Notes under the pieces: generated by a model | Told to the model about the DNA's origin: nothing | Databases searched by the model: none | The model's input: only the letters and a program-made list of their open reading frames with translations | DNA from: Clostridium sp. OM02-18AC | GTDB lineage: Bacteria > Bacillota > Clostridia > Lachnospirales > Lachnospiraceae | Direction of reading: 5' to 3' | NCBI RefSeq assembly: GCF_003481825.1 | Contig: NZ_QULW01000015.1 | Span: forward strand, 37,336 to 101,335 | DNA: 64,000 nt | Program-made: the position numbers and the translations under genes | Shown here: positions 45,919-54,615 of the stretch, in pieces | Layout: each line of letters opens with the position of its first letter | Position numbering within the stretch: the first letter of the stretch is position 1

Positions 45919-45958
45919 CAGGTCTGTATATAGGAAGTAAGACTTATATACAGGCCTG
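45919..45958. promoter_or_regulatory. 14-bp inverted repeat before deoD
   Basis: CAGGTCTGTATATA and TATATACAGGCCTG are inverted copies with one mismatch, 12 bases apart. There is no T-run, so it is more like an operator or leader hairpin than a terminator. Confidence 0.55.
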
Positions 45959-46058
45959 TAATAATCTAAGTAGAAATAGGGGGCAGGCGGGTCTGGCGCG
46001 AAAGGCAGCTCGATGTCTCCCACTATCTGGAAAACAGGAGAAGGAAAGGGGATTTATT

Positions 46059-46769
46059 ATGACGAATACACCAACTGCGCACAACAGCGCAAAACTCGGC
46101 GATTTCGCCAAAACCGTACTGATGCCGGGCGATCCGCTGCGTGCAAAGTACATTGCAGAGACGTATCTGGAAAATGCAAGACAGGTAAACGGGGTCCGGA
46201 ATATGTTTGGTTATACCGGAACCTACAAGGGAAAAGAAATTTCTGTTATGGGAGGCGGTATGGGAATGCCGTCCATCGGAATCTATTCCTACGAGCTGTT
46301 CCACTTTTATGATGTAGATCAGGTGATCCGTATCGGTTCCGCGGGGGCTCTGCAGGACAATATGAAGCTGATGGACGTTGTCATCGGCATGGGTGCCTGC
46401 ACCGATTCCAACTATGCATACCAGTATGGACTGCCGGGAACCTTTGCGCCGATCGCAGACTATGAGCTCTTGAGCCGGGCTGTGGAAACCGCAAAGCGCC
46501 AGGGCACAAACGTCGTAGTCGGAAACGTGCTTTCCTCCGATGTGTTTTACAACGCAATGGGCAATGTCAATGACCTGTGGCGCGGTATGGGCGTGCTTGC
46601 TGTGGAGATGGAAGCAGCAGCACTCTATATGAATGCGGCAAAGGCAGGCAAGAAGGCACTCTGCATGCTCACGATTTCCGATCATCTCTACACCAACGAG
46701 CATTTAAGCGCCGAAGACCGGCAGCTTGGTTTTCACAAGATGATGGAGATTGCGTTAGAGCTGGCATAA
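46059..46769 (+). CDS. deoD: Purine-nucleoside phosphorylase, DeoD type
   Basis: 236 residues. MPGDPLRAKYIAETYL, IRIGSAGALQ and VEMEAAALYMNA are hexameric NP-I signatures. Releases purine bases from (deoxy)ribonucleosides giving (deoxy)ribose-1-P, which deoB and deoC further process. Confidence 0.95.
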   Translation: MTNTPTAHNSAKLGDFAKTVLMPGDPLRAKYIAETYLENARQVNGVRNMFGYTGTYKGKEISVMGGGMGMPSIGIYSYELFHFYDVDQVIRIGSAGALQDNMKLMDVVIGMGACTDSNYAYQYGLPGTFAPIADYELLSRAVETAKRQGTNVVVGNVLSSDVFYNAMGNVNDLWRGMGVLAVEMEAAALYMNAAKAGKKALCMLTISDHLYTNEHLSAEDRQLGFHKMMEIALELA

Positions 46770-46880
46770 CGATATTGCAAAAAACAGAAATGCAGAAGCA
46801 GAACATGGAGAATCTGGCATGTGCCGGGACAATCTGCTTCTGACTGTGATAAGTGATAGAAACGAAAGGGGATTCATAAA

Positions 46881-47546
46881 ATGGATGTAAAAGAAATTTT
46901 AAAGCATGTGGACCACACACTGTTAACCCAGACCGCAACCTGGGCTGAGATCAGGCAGATCTGCGATGACGCAGTTGCTTACGGAACCGCTTCCGTCTGC
47001 ATTCCGCCGTCCTATGTAAAACAGGCGAAGGAATATGTGCAGGACAAGATGGCAGTCTGCACCGTCATCGGTTTCCCGAACGGCTATATGACCACCGCAG
47101 CAAAAGAGTTTGAGACCAAAGATGCACTGGCAAACGGCGCAGACGAGATCGATATGGTCATCAATATCGGCTGGGCAAAAGACGGAAAGTTTGACTGCAT
47201 CGAAGAAGAAATCCGCACCCTGAAAAAAGCATGCGGCTCCAAGGTATTAAAGGTCATCATCGAGACCTGTCTTCTGACCGACGAGGAGAAGATCCGCATG
47301 TGCGAAGTGGTGACAAAGGCAGGAGCAGATTACATCAAGACCTCCACCGGTTTCTCCAAAGCAGGAGCAACCTTCGACGATATTAAGCTCTTCTCCGAGC
47401 ACATCGGGCCGAATGTAAAGATGAAAGCAGCAGGCGGTATCTCTTCTCTGGATGACGCAGAAAAATTCCTTTCCCTGGGTGCTGACAGACTGGGAACCAG
47501 CCGCATCATCAAGCTGGTAAAGCAGGAAGAGGCAACCGGATACTAA
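46881..47546 (+). CDS. deoC: Deoxyribose-phosphate aldolase
   Basis: 221 residues. DHTLL start, VIGFPNG, KVIIETCLL and YIKTSTGF with the Schiff-base Lys in this last motif. Cleaves 2-deoxyribose-5-P to acetaldehyde and glyceraldehyde-3-P. Confidence 0.96.
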   Translation: MDVKEILKHVDHTLLTQTATWAEIRQICDDAVAYGTASVCIPPSYVKQAKEYVQDKMAVCTVIGFPNGYMTTAAKEFETKDALANGADEIDMVINIGWAKDGKFDCIEEEIRTLKKACGSKVLKVIIETCLLTDEEKIRMCEVVTKAGADYIKTSTGFSKAGATFDDIKLFSEHIGPNVKMKAAGGISSLDDAEKFLSLGADRLGTSRIIKLVKQEEATGY

Positions 47547-47633
47547 AAAATCTGCCTGCCTGAGTGGGCGCATGGATAAAGAAAGTGAGGAAATCCGAAA
47601 TAGGGAATCCTCCCAAGGAGTGTTAAGCAAATC

Positions 47634-48062
47634 ATGAAGAAACTGGAAAAGGATCAGATCGAAGCCCTGATCGAAAAGGCCATCAGCATGATGGATTACT
47701 CTTATGTGCCGTATTCCCACTTCCATGTGGGAGCTGCACTGCTGGCGAAAAACGGCACCGTTTACGGTGGCTGTAACATTGAAAATGCCGGTTATACGCC
47801 AAGCAACTGCGCAGAGCGCACCGCATTTTTCAAGGCCGTGAGTGAAGGCGTGCGGGAGTTTGATGCCATCTGCGTAGTCGGTGGCGCCAATAAAGAATTA
47901 AAAGAAATCACAGCTCCATGCGGCGTCTGCCGCCAGGTTATGATGGAGTTCTGTAACCCGGAAGAATTCCAGATCATTCTGGCAGTCTCCAAAGAGCAGT
48001 ATGAGATCTATACTTTAAAAGAGCTGCTGCCTCTTGGATTCGGGCCGGATAATCTGAAATAA
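47634..48062 (+). CDS. cdd: Cytidine deaminase
   Basis: 142 residues with a zinc site CAER (catalytic Glu) and PCGVCRQ. The three Cys ligands mark the tetrameric Firmicutes type. Converts cytidine and deoxycytidine to uridine forms for udp. Confidence 0.95.
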   Translation: MKKLEKDQIEALIEKAISMMDYSYVPYSHFHVGAALLAKNGTVYGGCNIENAGYTPSNCAERTAFFKAVSEGVREFDAICVVGGANKELKEITAPCGVCRQVMMEFCNPEEFQIILAVSKEQYEIYTLKELLPLGFGPDNLK

Positions 48063-48078
48063 AATTAAGGAGAATTAC

Positions 48079-49269
48079 ATGGAAAAGTTTAAACGCGTAT
48101 TTGTAGTAGTCATGGATTCCCTTGGAGTGGGAGCTATGCCGGATTCTGCAGATTTTGGTGATATCGGGGTGAACACCCTGGGGCATATTTCCGAATCCGT
48201 GGAAACCTTTCAGATTCCAAACCTTCAGAAACTGGGGATGGCAAACATCATCCCGTTAAAGCAGGTCGCACCGGTGGAGAAGCCGCTGGGCTATTATGGA
48301 AAACTGCGTGAAAAGAGCCGCGGCAAGGATACCATGACCGGACACTGGGAGATGATGGGTCTGGAAGTGACCAAACCATTCCAGACCTTCACCGAGACCG
48401 GATTCCCACCGGAGCTGATCAAAGAGCTGGAGGAGCGCACCGGACATAAAGTCATCGGCAATAAGAGCGCCAGCGGCACCGAAATCTTAGACGAGCTTGG
48501 TGAAGAGGAAATCGCAACCGGCCATATGATCGTGTACACCTCTGCAGACTCTGTGCTTCAGATCTGCGGCAATGAGGAGACATTTGGCCTTGATGAACTT
48601 TATCGCTGCTGTGAGATCGCCCGGGAGCTGACCATGAAGGATGAGTGGAAGGTTGGCCGCGTCATCGCCAGACCATATATAGGAAAGAAAAAGGGCGAAT
48701 TCAAGCGCACCAGCAACCGCCACGACTATGCGTTAAAGCCATTCGGTCCGACTGCTTTGAATGCGCTTAAAAGTGCCGGTTATGATGTCATTTCCATTGG
48801 AAAGATCAACGACATCTTTGTGGGCGAGGGTATCACTGAGGCCTACAAGTCCAAGAGCTCTGTTCATGGCATGGAGCAGACCATCGATGTGGCAAAGAAA
48901 GATTTCCATGGTTTGTGCTTCGTGAACCTGGTTGACTTCGATGCCCTGTGGGGACACCGCAGAAATCCGTCCGGCTACGCACAGGAGATTGAAAAGTTCG
49001 ATGTAAATCTTGGCTTACTTCTGGATACGCTGCGGGAAGATGATCTCCTCATCATCACGGCAGACCACGGAAATGATCCGACCTACACCGGAACCGATCA
49101 CACCCGCGAGAAAGTGCCGTTTCTGGCATATTCTAAGGCGTGCAAGGAGAGCGGCGAGCTTCCGGAGACCGATACCTTTGCGATCATCGGAGCAACCATT
49201 GCCGACGATTTCGGTGTAAAGATGCCGGAAGGAACCATTGGGGATTCGATTCTGGATAAGCTGAAATAA
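48079..49269 (+). CDS. deoB: Phosphopentomutase
   Basis: 396 residues, alkaline-phosphatase superfamily. VMDSLGVGAMPDS at the N-terminus and ITADHGNDPTYTGTDHTRE near the C-terminus carry the two-metal site. Interconverts (deoxy)ribose-1-P and -5-P. Last gene of the run; a very stable hairpin follows. Confidence 0.96.
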   Translation: MEKFKRVFVVVMDSLGVGAMPDSADFGDIGVNTLGHISESVETFQIPNLQKLGMANIIPLKQVAPVEKPLGYYGKLREKSRGKDTMTGHWEMMGLEVTKPFQTFTETGFPPELIKELEERTGHKVIGNKSASGTEILDELGEEEIATGHMIVYTSADSVLQICGNEETFGLDELYRCCEIARELTMKDEWKVGRVIARPYIGKKKGEFKRTSNRHDYALKPFGPTALNALKSAGYDVISIGKINDIFVGEGITEAYKSKSSVHGMEQTIDVAKKDFHGLCFVNLVDFDALWGHRRNPSGYAQEIEKFDVNLGLLLDTLREDDLLIITADHGNDPTYTGTDHTREKVPFLAYSKACKESGELPETDTFAIIGATIADDFGVKMPEGTIGDSILDKLK

Positions 49270-49296
49270 AATAGTAATTTGATACAGGAAACATGA

Positions 49297-49350
49297 AAGG
49301 GCCGAAAGATCCTGCTCCGCCGTATGGCGGGGCAGGATCTTTCGGCCCTT
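49297..49350. terminator. Very long hairpin after deoB
   Basis: A 19-bp perfect stem (49297-49315 with 49332-49350) capped by CCGCC-GTAT-GGCGG. There is no T-run on the plus strand. It may end the deo transcript or protect its 3' end. Confidence 0.65.
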
Positions 49351-49382
49351 GTTCGTTGCGTTAACGATATGATTCTGTTTTT

Positions 49383-49866
49383 CTACTTAATTGTTACATA
49401 CTGCTGGTTCTTCTCATTTTCTCCCATAACCTGATGGTCAAACCACTGGCTCACGTAACGCTCAAAGCTCATGGTATAGTAACCATCCTGGCACTGGTCA
49501 GAAGTGTCGTAGGAGTCAGCGAATACCAGTACATCATCGAGCATGATGTCAGAGGTTCTCATATCGTCATAACCGATCAGGACCATCCAATGACCGCCCC
49601 ATTCAACACTTGTCTACCGGTTCTACCGGCTCAAGACGCTGCTCGAAGTTTTTTGTTTCTGATTCTGCGGCATTTCCAGTTGTTTCGGATACTGCTTCTG
49701 ATTCGGTTTCCTTTACAGATGCATCTGCCTGTGCAGTTGTTTCTTCTGCCTGGGTTGTTGCTTCTCCTGCCGGTGCTGCAGTTTCCTTTGCCTGGTTTCC
49801 TGCACATCCTGTGAAGGTCAGGGCTACGGTGAGCAGGCCTGCTGCTGTCATGATTTTGCTTTTCAT
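49383..49866 (-). pseudogene. Broken lipoprotein with C39-peptidase-like tail
   Basis: From 49866 a lipoprotein signal (LLTVALTFTGCAG) and an acidic Thr/Ala/Glu linker run to a stop at 49603. A second frame (49383-49611) carries WGGHWMVLIGYDD and GYYTMSFERYVSQWF, like the end of C39-type peptidase domains (GHW-V-L-I-GYD). The two parts are in different frames and the middle of such a protein is missing, so an internal deletion with frameshift is likely. GAAAGGA site before the ATG. Confidence 0.65.
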
Positions 49867-49969
49867 TGGTTAGGTCCTTTCGTTTAAAATATGGTTCGAT
49901 TTTATTGTTTTTAATCGGGAGTTGTCAACTCTCATGTCATCTAAGATGAACGAATCGTCTGGCATTTTC

Positions 49970-49998
49970 TTGTATTTGCAAAAGGAATATGCTATGCT
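49970..49998 (+). promoter_or_regulatory. Promoter of the pyridoxamine kinase gene
   Basis: TTGTAT, 17 bases, TATGCT; about 70 bases of leader before the ATG at 50074. Confidence 0.55.
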
Positions 49999-50073
49999 CG
50001 CATTAGAAAAATATCTGACGGGGCCTTTTGAAACTCTTAAAGATCTGTCAAAAAACACGAAAATGAGGTACAA

Positions 50074-50901
50074 ATGATGAATAACAAACTCTTGCTGATC
50101 AATGACCTGGCAGGCTACGGAAAAGTCGCATTATCTGCAATGATTCCGGTGCTTTCTCATATGAAATATGAGATATTCAGCCTTCCTACGGCTATCGTTT
50201 CGAACACGCTGGACTATGGTAAATTTGATATTCTCGATACCACAGAATACATGAAAAATACGCTTGACGTATGGAAACAGCTGAATTTTGAGTTCGATGC
50301 CATATCAACTGGCTTTATTGTTTCCAAAGAACAAACGGAGCTGATCACGGAATTCTGCAGGGAAGAATCTGCAGCGGGCATTACCATATTTACCGACCCG
50401 ATCATGGGTGATGAGGGAAAGCTTTACAATGGCATTACGCAGGAAACGGTTGCGCTTATGCGGAAATTAATCTCGGTTTCCGATTACACGGTTCCTAATT
50501 ATACGGAAGCTGCATATCTCGCCGGTTCTGAGTACCATGAAGAGGGTGCCACAGAGGCAGAATTAAAGGATATCATCGATGAACTGAAACGCCTGGGTGC
50601 AAAATCCATTGTGATCACAAGTGCAAAGATCAAAGGTTCAGAACAAAAATGTGTGTTCGGTTATGATGATAAGACGAAGGAATATTTTCAGATTGATTTT
50701 GAGGAGATTCCGGTAAGATTTCCTGGCACAGGAGATATTTTCTCGGCCGTTTTCATGGGTAAGATATTAGCTGGATGCAGCCTGCGCGATGCCACAGAGC
50801 GTGCCATGACGACGGTAAAAAATATGATCGTGAAGAATGCCGGGAACGCAGATAAATACAAAGGAATACCGATTGAGACATGTCTGGAGGAGATTGATTG
50901 A
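50074..50901 (+). CDS. Pyridoxamine/pyridoxal kinase family protein
   Basis: 275 residues, ribokinase-like PdxK/PdxY fold: INDLAGYGKVALSAMIPVLS near the start, FTDPIMGDEGKLYNG, VPNYTEAAYLAG and the GTGD anion-hole motif with catalytic Asp (RFPGTGDIFSAVFMG). Likely phosphorylates a B6 vitamer. The stop overlaps the next start (TGATG). Lower GC and more AT-rich codons than the deo genes to the left. Confidence 0.88.
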   Translation: MMNNKLLLINDLAGYGKVALSAMIPVLSHMKYEIFSLPTAIVSNTLDYGKFDILDTTEYMKNTLDVWKQLNFEFDAISTGFIVSKEQTELITEFCREESAAGITIFTDPIMGDEGKLYNGITQETVALMRKLISVSDYTVPNYTEAAYLAGSEYHEEGATEAELKDIIDELKRLGAKSIVITSAKIKGSEQKCVFGYDDKTKEYFQIDFEEIPVRFPGTGDIFSAVFMGKILAGCSLRDATERAMTTVKNMIVKNAGNADKYKGIPIETCLEEID

Positions 50902-51170
50902 TGAAAAGACCAAAGATCCGAATTACCCTGATTGATCAAAAAGGTACCGTTGGCTGCCACAGAGGGCATAAGATTGGTGATTCCTATGATTTTGACACGG
51001 AAAGAGGCAATCTGTGCCCTATGGCGATGCATGTAGCGTTTCCGTATGTTGATATCCTGCGGTACGGCGGAAACATTCCAGGGCAGAAAGAGGGAACTGC
51101 TTTGTTTGCCTGTCCGGATGTGGATACACTCAATGTATTTAAGATTGAACGAATTGACGAAGATGCATAA
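50901..51170 (+). CDS. TIGR04076-like small protein
   Basis: 89 residues; CPMAMHVAFPYVDILRYGGNIPG matches the conserved centre of a small family I recall as TIGR04076, function unknown. Conserved Cys and His may bind metal. GGAGGA lies inside the end of the kinase gene and the start overlaps its stop by one base. Confidence 0.7.
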   Translation: MKRPKIRITLIDQKGTVGCHRGHKIGDSYDFDTERGNLCPMAMHVAFPYVDILRYGGNIPGQKEGTALFACPDVDTLNVFKIERIDEDA

Positions 51171-51258
51171 TTCCTTGAAATTGGAATTAGGAACAAAGGG
51201 TGATTTTCTATGCAAAAGGATGATATAGTTGGATCCAAAAAGAAAGGACGATAAGAAT

Positions 51259-51354
51259 ATGAAGCTTCTGGTTATCGACAGCACCATCCGCTCCCGTGAA
51301 GTCTCCAGAACTGCGAAAGCAGATTTTATTTGTCAATATGTCCGTGAAAAATGA
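51259..51354 (+). pseudogene. N-terminal stub of an FMN-reductase/flavodoxin-like gene
   Basis: A 31-codon frame with AAAGGA site reading MKLLVIDSTIRSREVSRTAK, reminiscent of the first strand and phosphate loop of NADPH-dependent FMN reductases, which normally have about 180 residues. It stops after codon 31 and nothing similar follows. The rest of 51171-51485 holds only the regulated promoter of the next gene. Confidence 0.4.
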
Positions 51355-51390
51355 AACACGTCAGGCTCTCGTATTTATAAAAAAACAATG

Positions 51391-51437
51391 AAAAAGTGAC
51401 ATGTGTCCTTTTCAAGCACATTGATTTGTGTTATAAA
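51391..51437 (+). promoter_or_regulatory. Crp-family box and -10 of the second BMP gene
   Basis: AAAAAGTGACATGTGTCCTTTT contains GACA-TG-TGTC centred at 51402.5, and TATAAA starts at 51432, 29.5 bases from the centre, identical to the arrangement at 38182-38227. Confidence 0.65.
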
Positions 51438-51485
51438 CTATAGGGTTATTCTGAGACCGTGAAAATTATTATATTGGAGAACATT

Positions 51486-52586
51486 ATGAAAAGAAGAATT
51501 ACAGCTCTTATGATGGCAGCAGCAATGTGCATGTCTCTTGTGGCATGCGGCGGTTCTAACAGCAGCACCGGTGCAGCAGACACCAAAGCAGCAGACAGCA
51601 ACAGTGCAGACAGCAACACCGCAGAAAGCGGTTCCGCAGCAGTAGACGCATCTGATTTAAAGATCGGTCTGGTTACCGATGTCGGCGGTGTAAACGATGG
51701 TTCTTTCAACCAGACCGCATGGGAAGGTATGGAGCGTGCAGCAAAAGAGCTTGGCGTAACCGTAAACTACTTAGAGTCCAGCACCGATGCAGACTACGCA
51801 CCGAACCTGGAGACCTTCGCAGATGAGGAGTATGACCTGATCATCAGCATCGGTTACATGCTTGCAGATGCAACCAGAACCGCAGCAGAGCAGAACCCGG
51901 ATATCAAGTTTGCGATCGTAGATGATGCAACCATCGACCTTCCGAACGTTACCTGCCTGATGTTCCGCGCAGAGCAGGCTTCCTACCTGGCTGGTTTTGT
52001 AGCAGGTAAGACCACCAAGACCAACAACATCGGTTATGTAGCAGGTATGGCAAACGAGACCATGAACCAGTTTGGTTACGGTTACTGTGCAGGTGCCCTG
52101 GATGCGAACCCGGATGTAACCATCCAGCAGTTCAACGCAAACTCCTTTGCAGATGCAGCAACTGGTAAGACCATGGCAAATACTGCAATCACCAACGGTG
52201 CAGATGTCATCTTCCACGCAGCAGCAGCAACCGGTCTTGGCGTGATCGAGGCTTGTCATGAGGCTGGTGTTTATGCGATCGGCGTAGACAGCGACCAGTC
52301 CGGCATCTCCCCGGATACCGTCCTGACCTCTGCTATGAAGCGTGTAGACAATGCTGTATTTGATACCATCGAGTCTTTAGTAAACGGAACCCTGGAGAGC
52401 AGTGTTCACACCTATGACCTGGCAGCAGGCGGTGTAGATATCGCACCGAGCCAGGATCTGATCGCAGACGATGTCATCGAGGCAGTAAACGAAGTGAAAG
52501 AGAAGATCATCAGCAGCGAGATCGAAGTACCGGCTGATAAAGAATCCTTCGAAGCAAAATACGGCGATGTTTACGAGTTAGACTAA
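51486..52586 (+). CDS. BMP-family nucleoside-binding lipoprotein (second copy)
   Basis: 366 residues from the ATG at 51486 (TTGGAGA site); an earlier in-frame start has none. Lipobox LVAC with Cys about 22, then a binding domain that is the same at most positions as the protein at 36911, including VGGVNDGSFNQ, ATDLPN-type segments and VDSDQSGISPDTVLTSAMKR. It has no adjacent permease; it probably feeds the same importer under Crp-type control. Strong codon bias. Confidence 0.94.
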   Translation: MKRRITALMMAAAMCMSLVACGGSNSSTGAADTKAADSNSADSNTAESGSAAVDASDLKIGLVTDVGGVNDGSFNQTAWEGMERAAKELGVTVNYLESSTDADYAPNLETFADEEYDLIISIGYMLADATRTAAEQNPDIKFAIVDDATIDLPNVTCLMFRAEQASYLAGFVAGKTTKTNNIGYVAGMANETMNQFGYGYCAGALDANPDVTIQQFNANSFADAATGKTMANTAITNGADVIFHAAAATGLGVIEACHEAGVYAIGVDSDQSGISPDTVLTSAMKRVDNAVFDTIESLVNGTLESSVHTYDLAAGGVDIAPSQDLIADDVIEAVNEVKEKIISSEIEVPADKESFEAKYGDVYELD

Positions 52587-52625
52587 GTGCTAAAATAAAA
52601 TAGAGTCTTTCCATTCAGAAAAAAG

Positions 52626-52662
52626 TGTAGTATAATCGATTTTGATTATACTACATTTTTGC
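52626..52662 (+). terminator. Terminator after the second BMP gene
   Basis: TGTAGTATAATC and GATTATACTACA, a 12-bp perfect stem with GATTTT loop, then TTTTTGC. Confidence 0.8.
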
Positions 52663-52735
52663 TTTCCGGGCATATTGGAAGTACAGAGTATGTATTTTAC
52701 GGTTGGGAAAACAGAAACGTATACAGGAGGAAGAG

Positions 52736-54025
52736 ATGTTAGATTTAAAGTTTGTCCGTGAGAATCCGGACATCGTAAAGAAAAATATCGAAAACAAGTT
52801 CCAGTTTGAGAAGCTTCCGCTGGTGGACGAGGTGATTGAGCTGGATGCGAAGAACCGTGCAGCAAAGGCAGAGGCAGACAGCCTTCGTGCATCCCGCAAC
52901 AAGCTCTCCAAGCAGATCGGCCAGTTAATGGGTCAGGGCAAGAAGGAAGAGGCAGAAGAGGTTAAGGCTCAGGTAGCAGCAAACGCAGCACGCCTTGCAG
53001 AGCTGGAAGCTCAGGAGACCGAGCTGGAAGCAAAGGTATTAAAGATCATGATGACCATTCCGAATATCATCGATCCGAGCGTACCGATCGGTAAAGATGA
53101 CAGCCAGAACGTAGAGATCGAAAAATTCGGCGATCCGTTCGTACCGGATTTTGAGATTCCGTATCATACCGACATCATGAAGACCTTTGACGGCATCGAC
53201 TTAGACGCAGCAGGTAAAGTAGCAGGAAACGGCTTCTACTACCTGATGGGCGATATCGCAAGACTTCATTCCGCAGTCATTTCCTACGCTCGTGACTTCA
53301 TGATCGACCGTGGCTTCACTTACTGCATCCCGCCGTTCATGATCCGCAGCAACGTGGTAACCGGCGTTATGTCCTTCGCAGAGATGGATGCTATGATGTA
53401 CAAGATCGAGGGTGAGGACCTGTACCTGATCGGTACCAGTGAGCACTCCATGATCGGTAAGTTCATCGACACCATTACCCCGGAAGACCAGCTTCCGAAG
53501 ACCTTAACCAGCTATTCCCCATGCTTCCGTAAGGAGAAAGGTGCCCACGGCATTGAGGAGCGCGGTGTATACCGTATCCACCAGTTCGAGAAGCAGGAGA
53601 TGATCGTTGTCTGCAAGCCGGATGAGTCCAAGATGTGGTACGACAAATTATGGCAGAACACCGTAGATCTGTTCCGTTCCATGGACATCCCGGTTCGTAC
53701 CCTGGAGTGCTGCTCTGGTGATCTGGCAGACTTAAAGGTAAAATCCTGTGACGTAGAGGCATGGTCTCCGCGTCAGAAGAAGTACTTCGAGGTAGGTTCC
53801 TGCTCCAACTTAGGAGACGCACAGGCACGCCGCTTAAAGATCCGCGTAGACGGACCGGACGGAAAGTACTTCGCTCATACCTTAAACAACACCGTAGTTG
53901 CTCCGCCGCGTATGCTGATCGCATTCCTGGAGAACAACCTGCAGGCAGACGGCACTGTCAAGATCCCGAAGGTGCTGCAGCCGTATATGGGCGGTATGGA
54001 AGTTATGGTACCGAAGCATAAATAA
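52736..54025 (+). CDS. serS: Seryl-tRNA synthetase
   Basis: 429 residues from the ATG at 52736 (ACAGGAGGAAGAG). N-terminal coiled-coil tRNA-binding arm (about 28-100), then the class II core: TSEHSMIG, PCFRKEKGAHG (motif 2) and the C-terminal motif 3 around NNTVVAPPRMLIAFLEN. Charges tRNA-Ser. No T-box was seen in its short leader. Confidence 0.97.
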   Translation: MLDLKFVRENPDIVKKNIENKFQFEKLPLVDEVIELDAKNRAAKAEADSLRASRNKLSKQIGQLMGQGKKEEAEEVKAQVAANAARLAELEAQETELEAKVLKIMMTIPNIIDPSVPIGKDDSQNVEIEKFGDPFVPDFEIPYHTDIMKTFDGIDLDAAGKVAGNGFYYLMGDIARLHSAVISYARDFMIDRGFTYCIPPFMIRSNVVTGVMSFAEMDAMMYKIEGEDLYLIGTSEHSMIGKFIDTITPEDQLPKTLTSYSPCFRKEKGAHGIEERGVYRIHQFEKQEMIVVCKPDESKMWYDKLWQNTVDLFRSMDIPVRTLECCSGDLADLKVKSCDVEAWSPRQKKYFEVGSCSNLGDAQARRLKIRVDGPDGKYFAHTLNNTVVAPPRMLIAFLENNLQADGTVKIPKVLQPYMGGMEVMVPKHK

Positions 54026-54037
54026 GATATATTGGCA

Positions 54038-54072
54038 GAAAGCCGCCGCACGTTTGATATGCGGCGGCTTTC
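54038..54072 (+). terminator. Terminator after serS
   Basis: GAAAGCCGCCGCA pairs with TGCGGCGGCTTTC (13 bp), followed by an AT-rich run. Confidence 0.8.
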
Positions 54073-54115
54073 ATTATATTATTTTCGGAGTTGAACATAT
54101 GAGGAGAAATGCGTT

Positions 54116-54529
54116 ATGTGGTTTTTATTCGCATTATTATCGGCAGTATTTGCGGCACTTACCTCCATTCTTGCGAAAGTCGGCATTGATGGCGTGAATT
54201 CCAACCTTGCAACAGCGATCCGGACTATGGTGGTTGTTGTGATGGCATGGGGAATGGTTTTTCTGACACATACCCAGAGCGGTATTTCCGAGATCAGCAA
54301 AAAGAGCTGGCTGTTTTTGATTCTTTCCGGACTTGCAACCGGGGCGTCCTGGCTTTGTTATTACCGGGCACTGCAGATCGGGGAGGCATCCAAAGTGGTG
54401 CCGGTTGATAAACTGAGCGTGCTCATTACGTTGGTTCTCGCATTTGTATTTTTGCACGAATCCTTTACAATGAAATCCATGATCGGGTGTGTCCTGATCG
54501 GAGCGGGAACGCTGCTGATGGTGCTGTAG
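54116..54529 (+). CDS. Single-domain EamA/DMT transporter
   Basis: 137 residues, four or five membrane helices, one EamA unit (LLSAVFAALTSILAKVGIDG; RALQIGEASKVVPVDKLSVLITLVLAF). Standard DMT proteins have two units, so this is the half-size form that works as a dimer. GAGGAG site. Substrate unknown. Confidence 0.88.
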   Translation: MWFLFALLSAVFAALTSILAKVGIDGVNSNLATAIRTMVVVVMAWGMVFLTHTQSGISEISKKSWLFLILSGLATGASWLCYYRALQIGEASKVVPVDKLSVLITLVLAFVFLHESFTMKSMIGCVLIGAGTLLMVL

Positions 54530-54615
54530 GGGAATGAACTGGAAGTAGGACAGGATAAGTTTTGATTGAATCCAATCGGATCGTCAGATAAATGACAGAA
54601 ACACAGGAGGAATAA

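Noticed and set aside
46023..46703. 226-aa frame opposite deoD
   Set aside because: Antisense shadow; no start signals, and deoD is certain.
52587..52735. Possible T-box leader before serS
   Set aside because: No T-box GGTGG-ACC word or specifier arrangement; the only hairpin is the terminator of the upstream gene.
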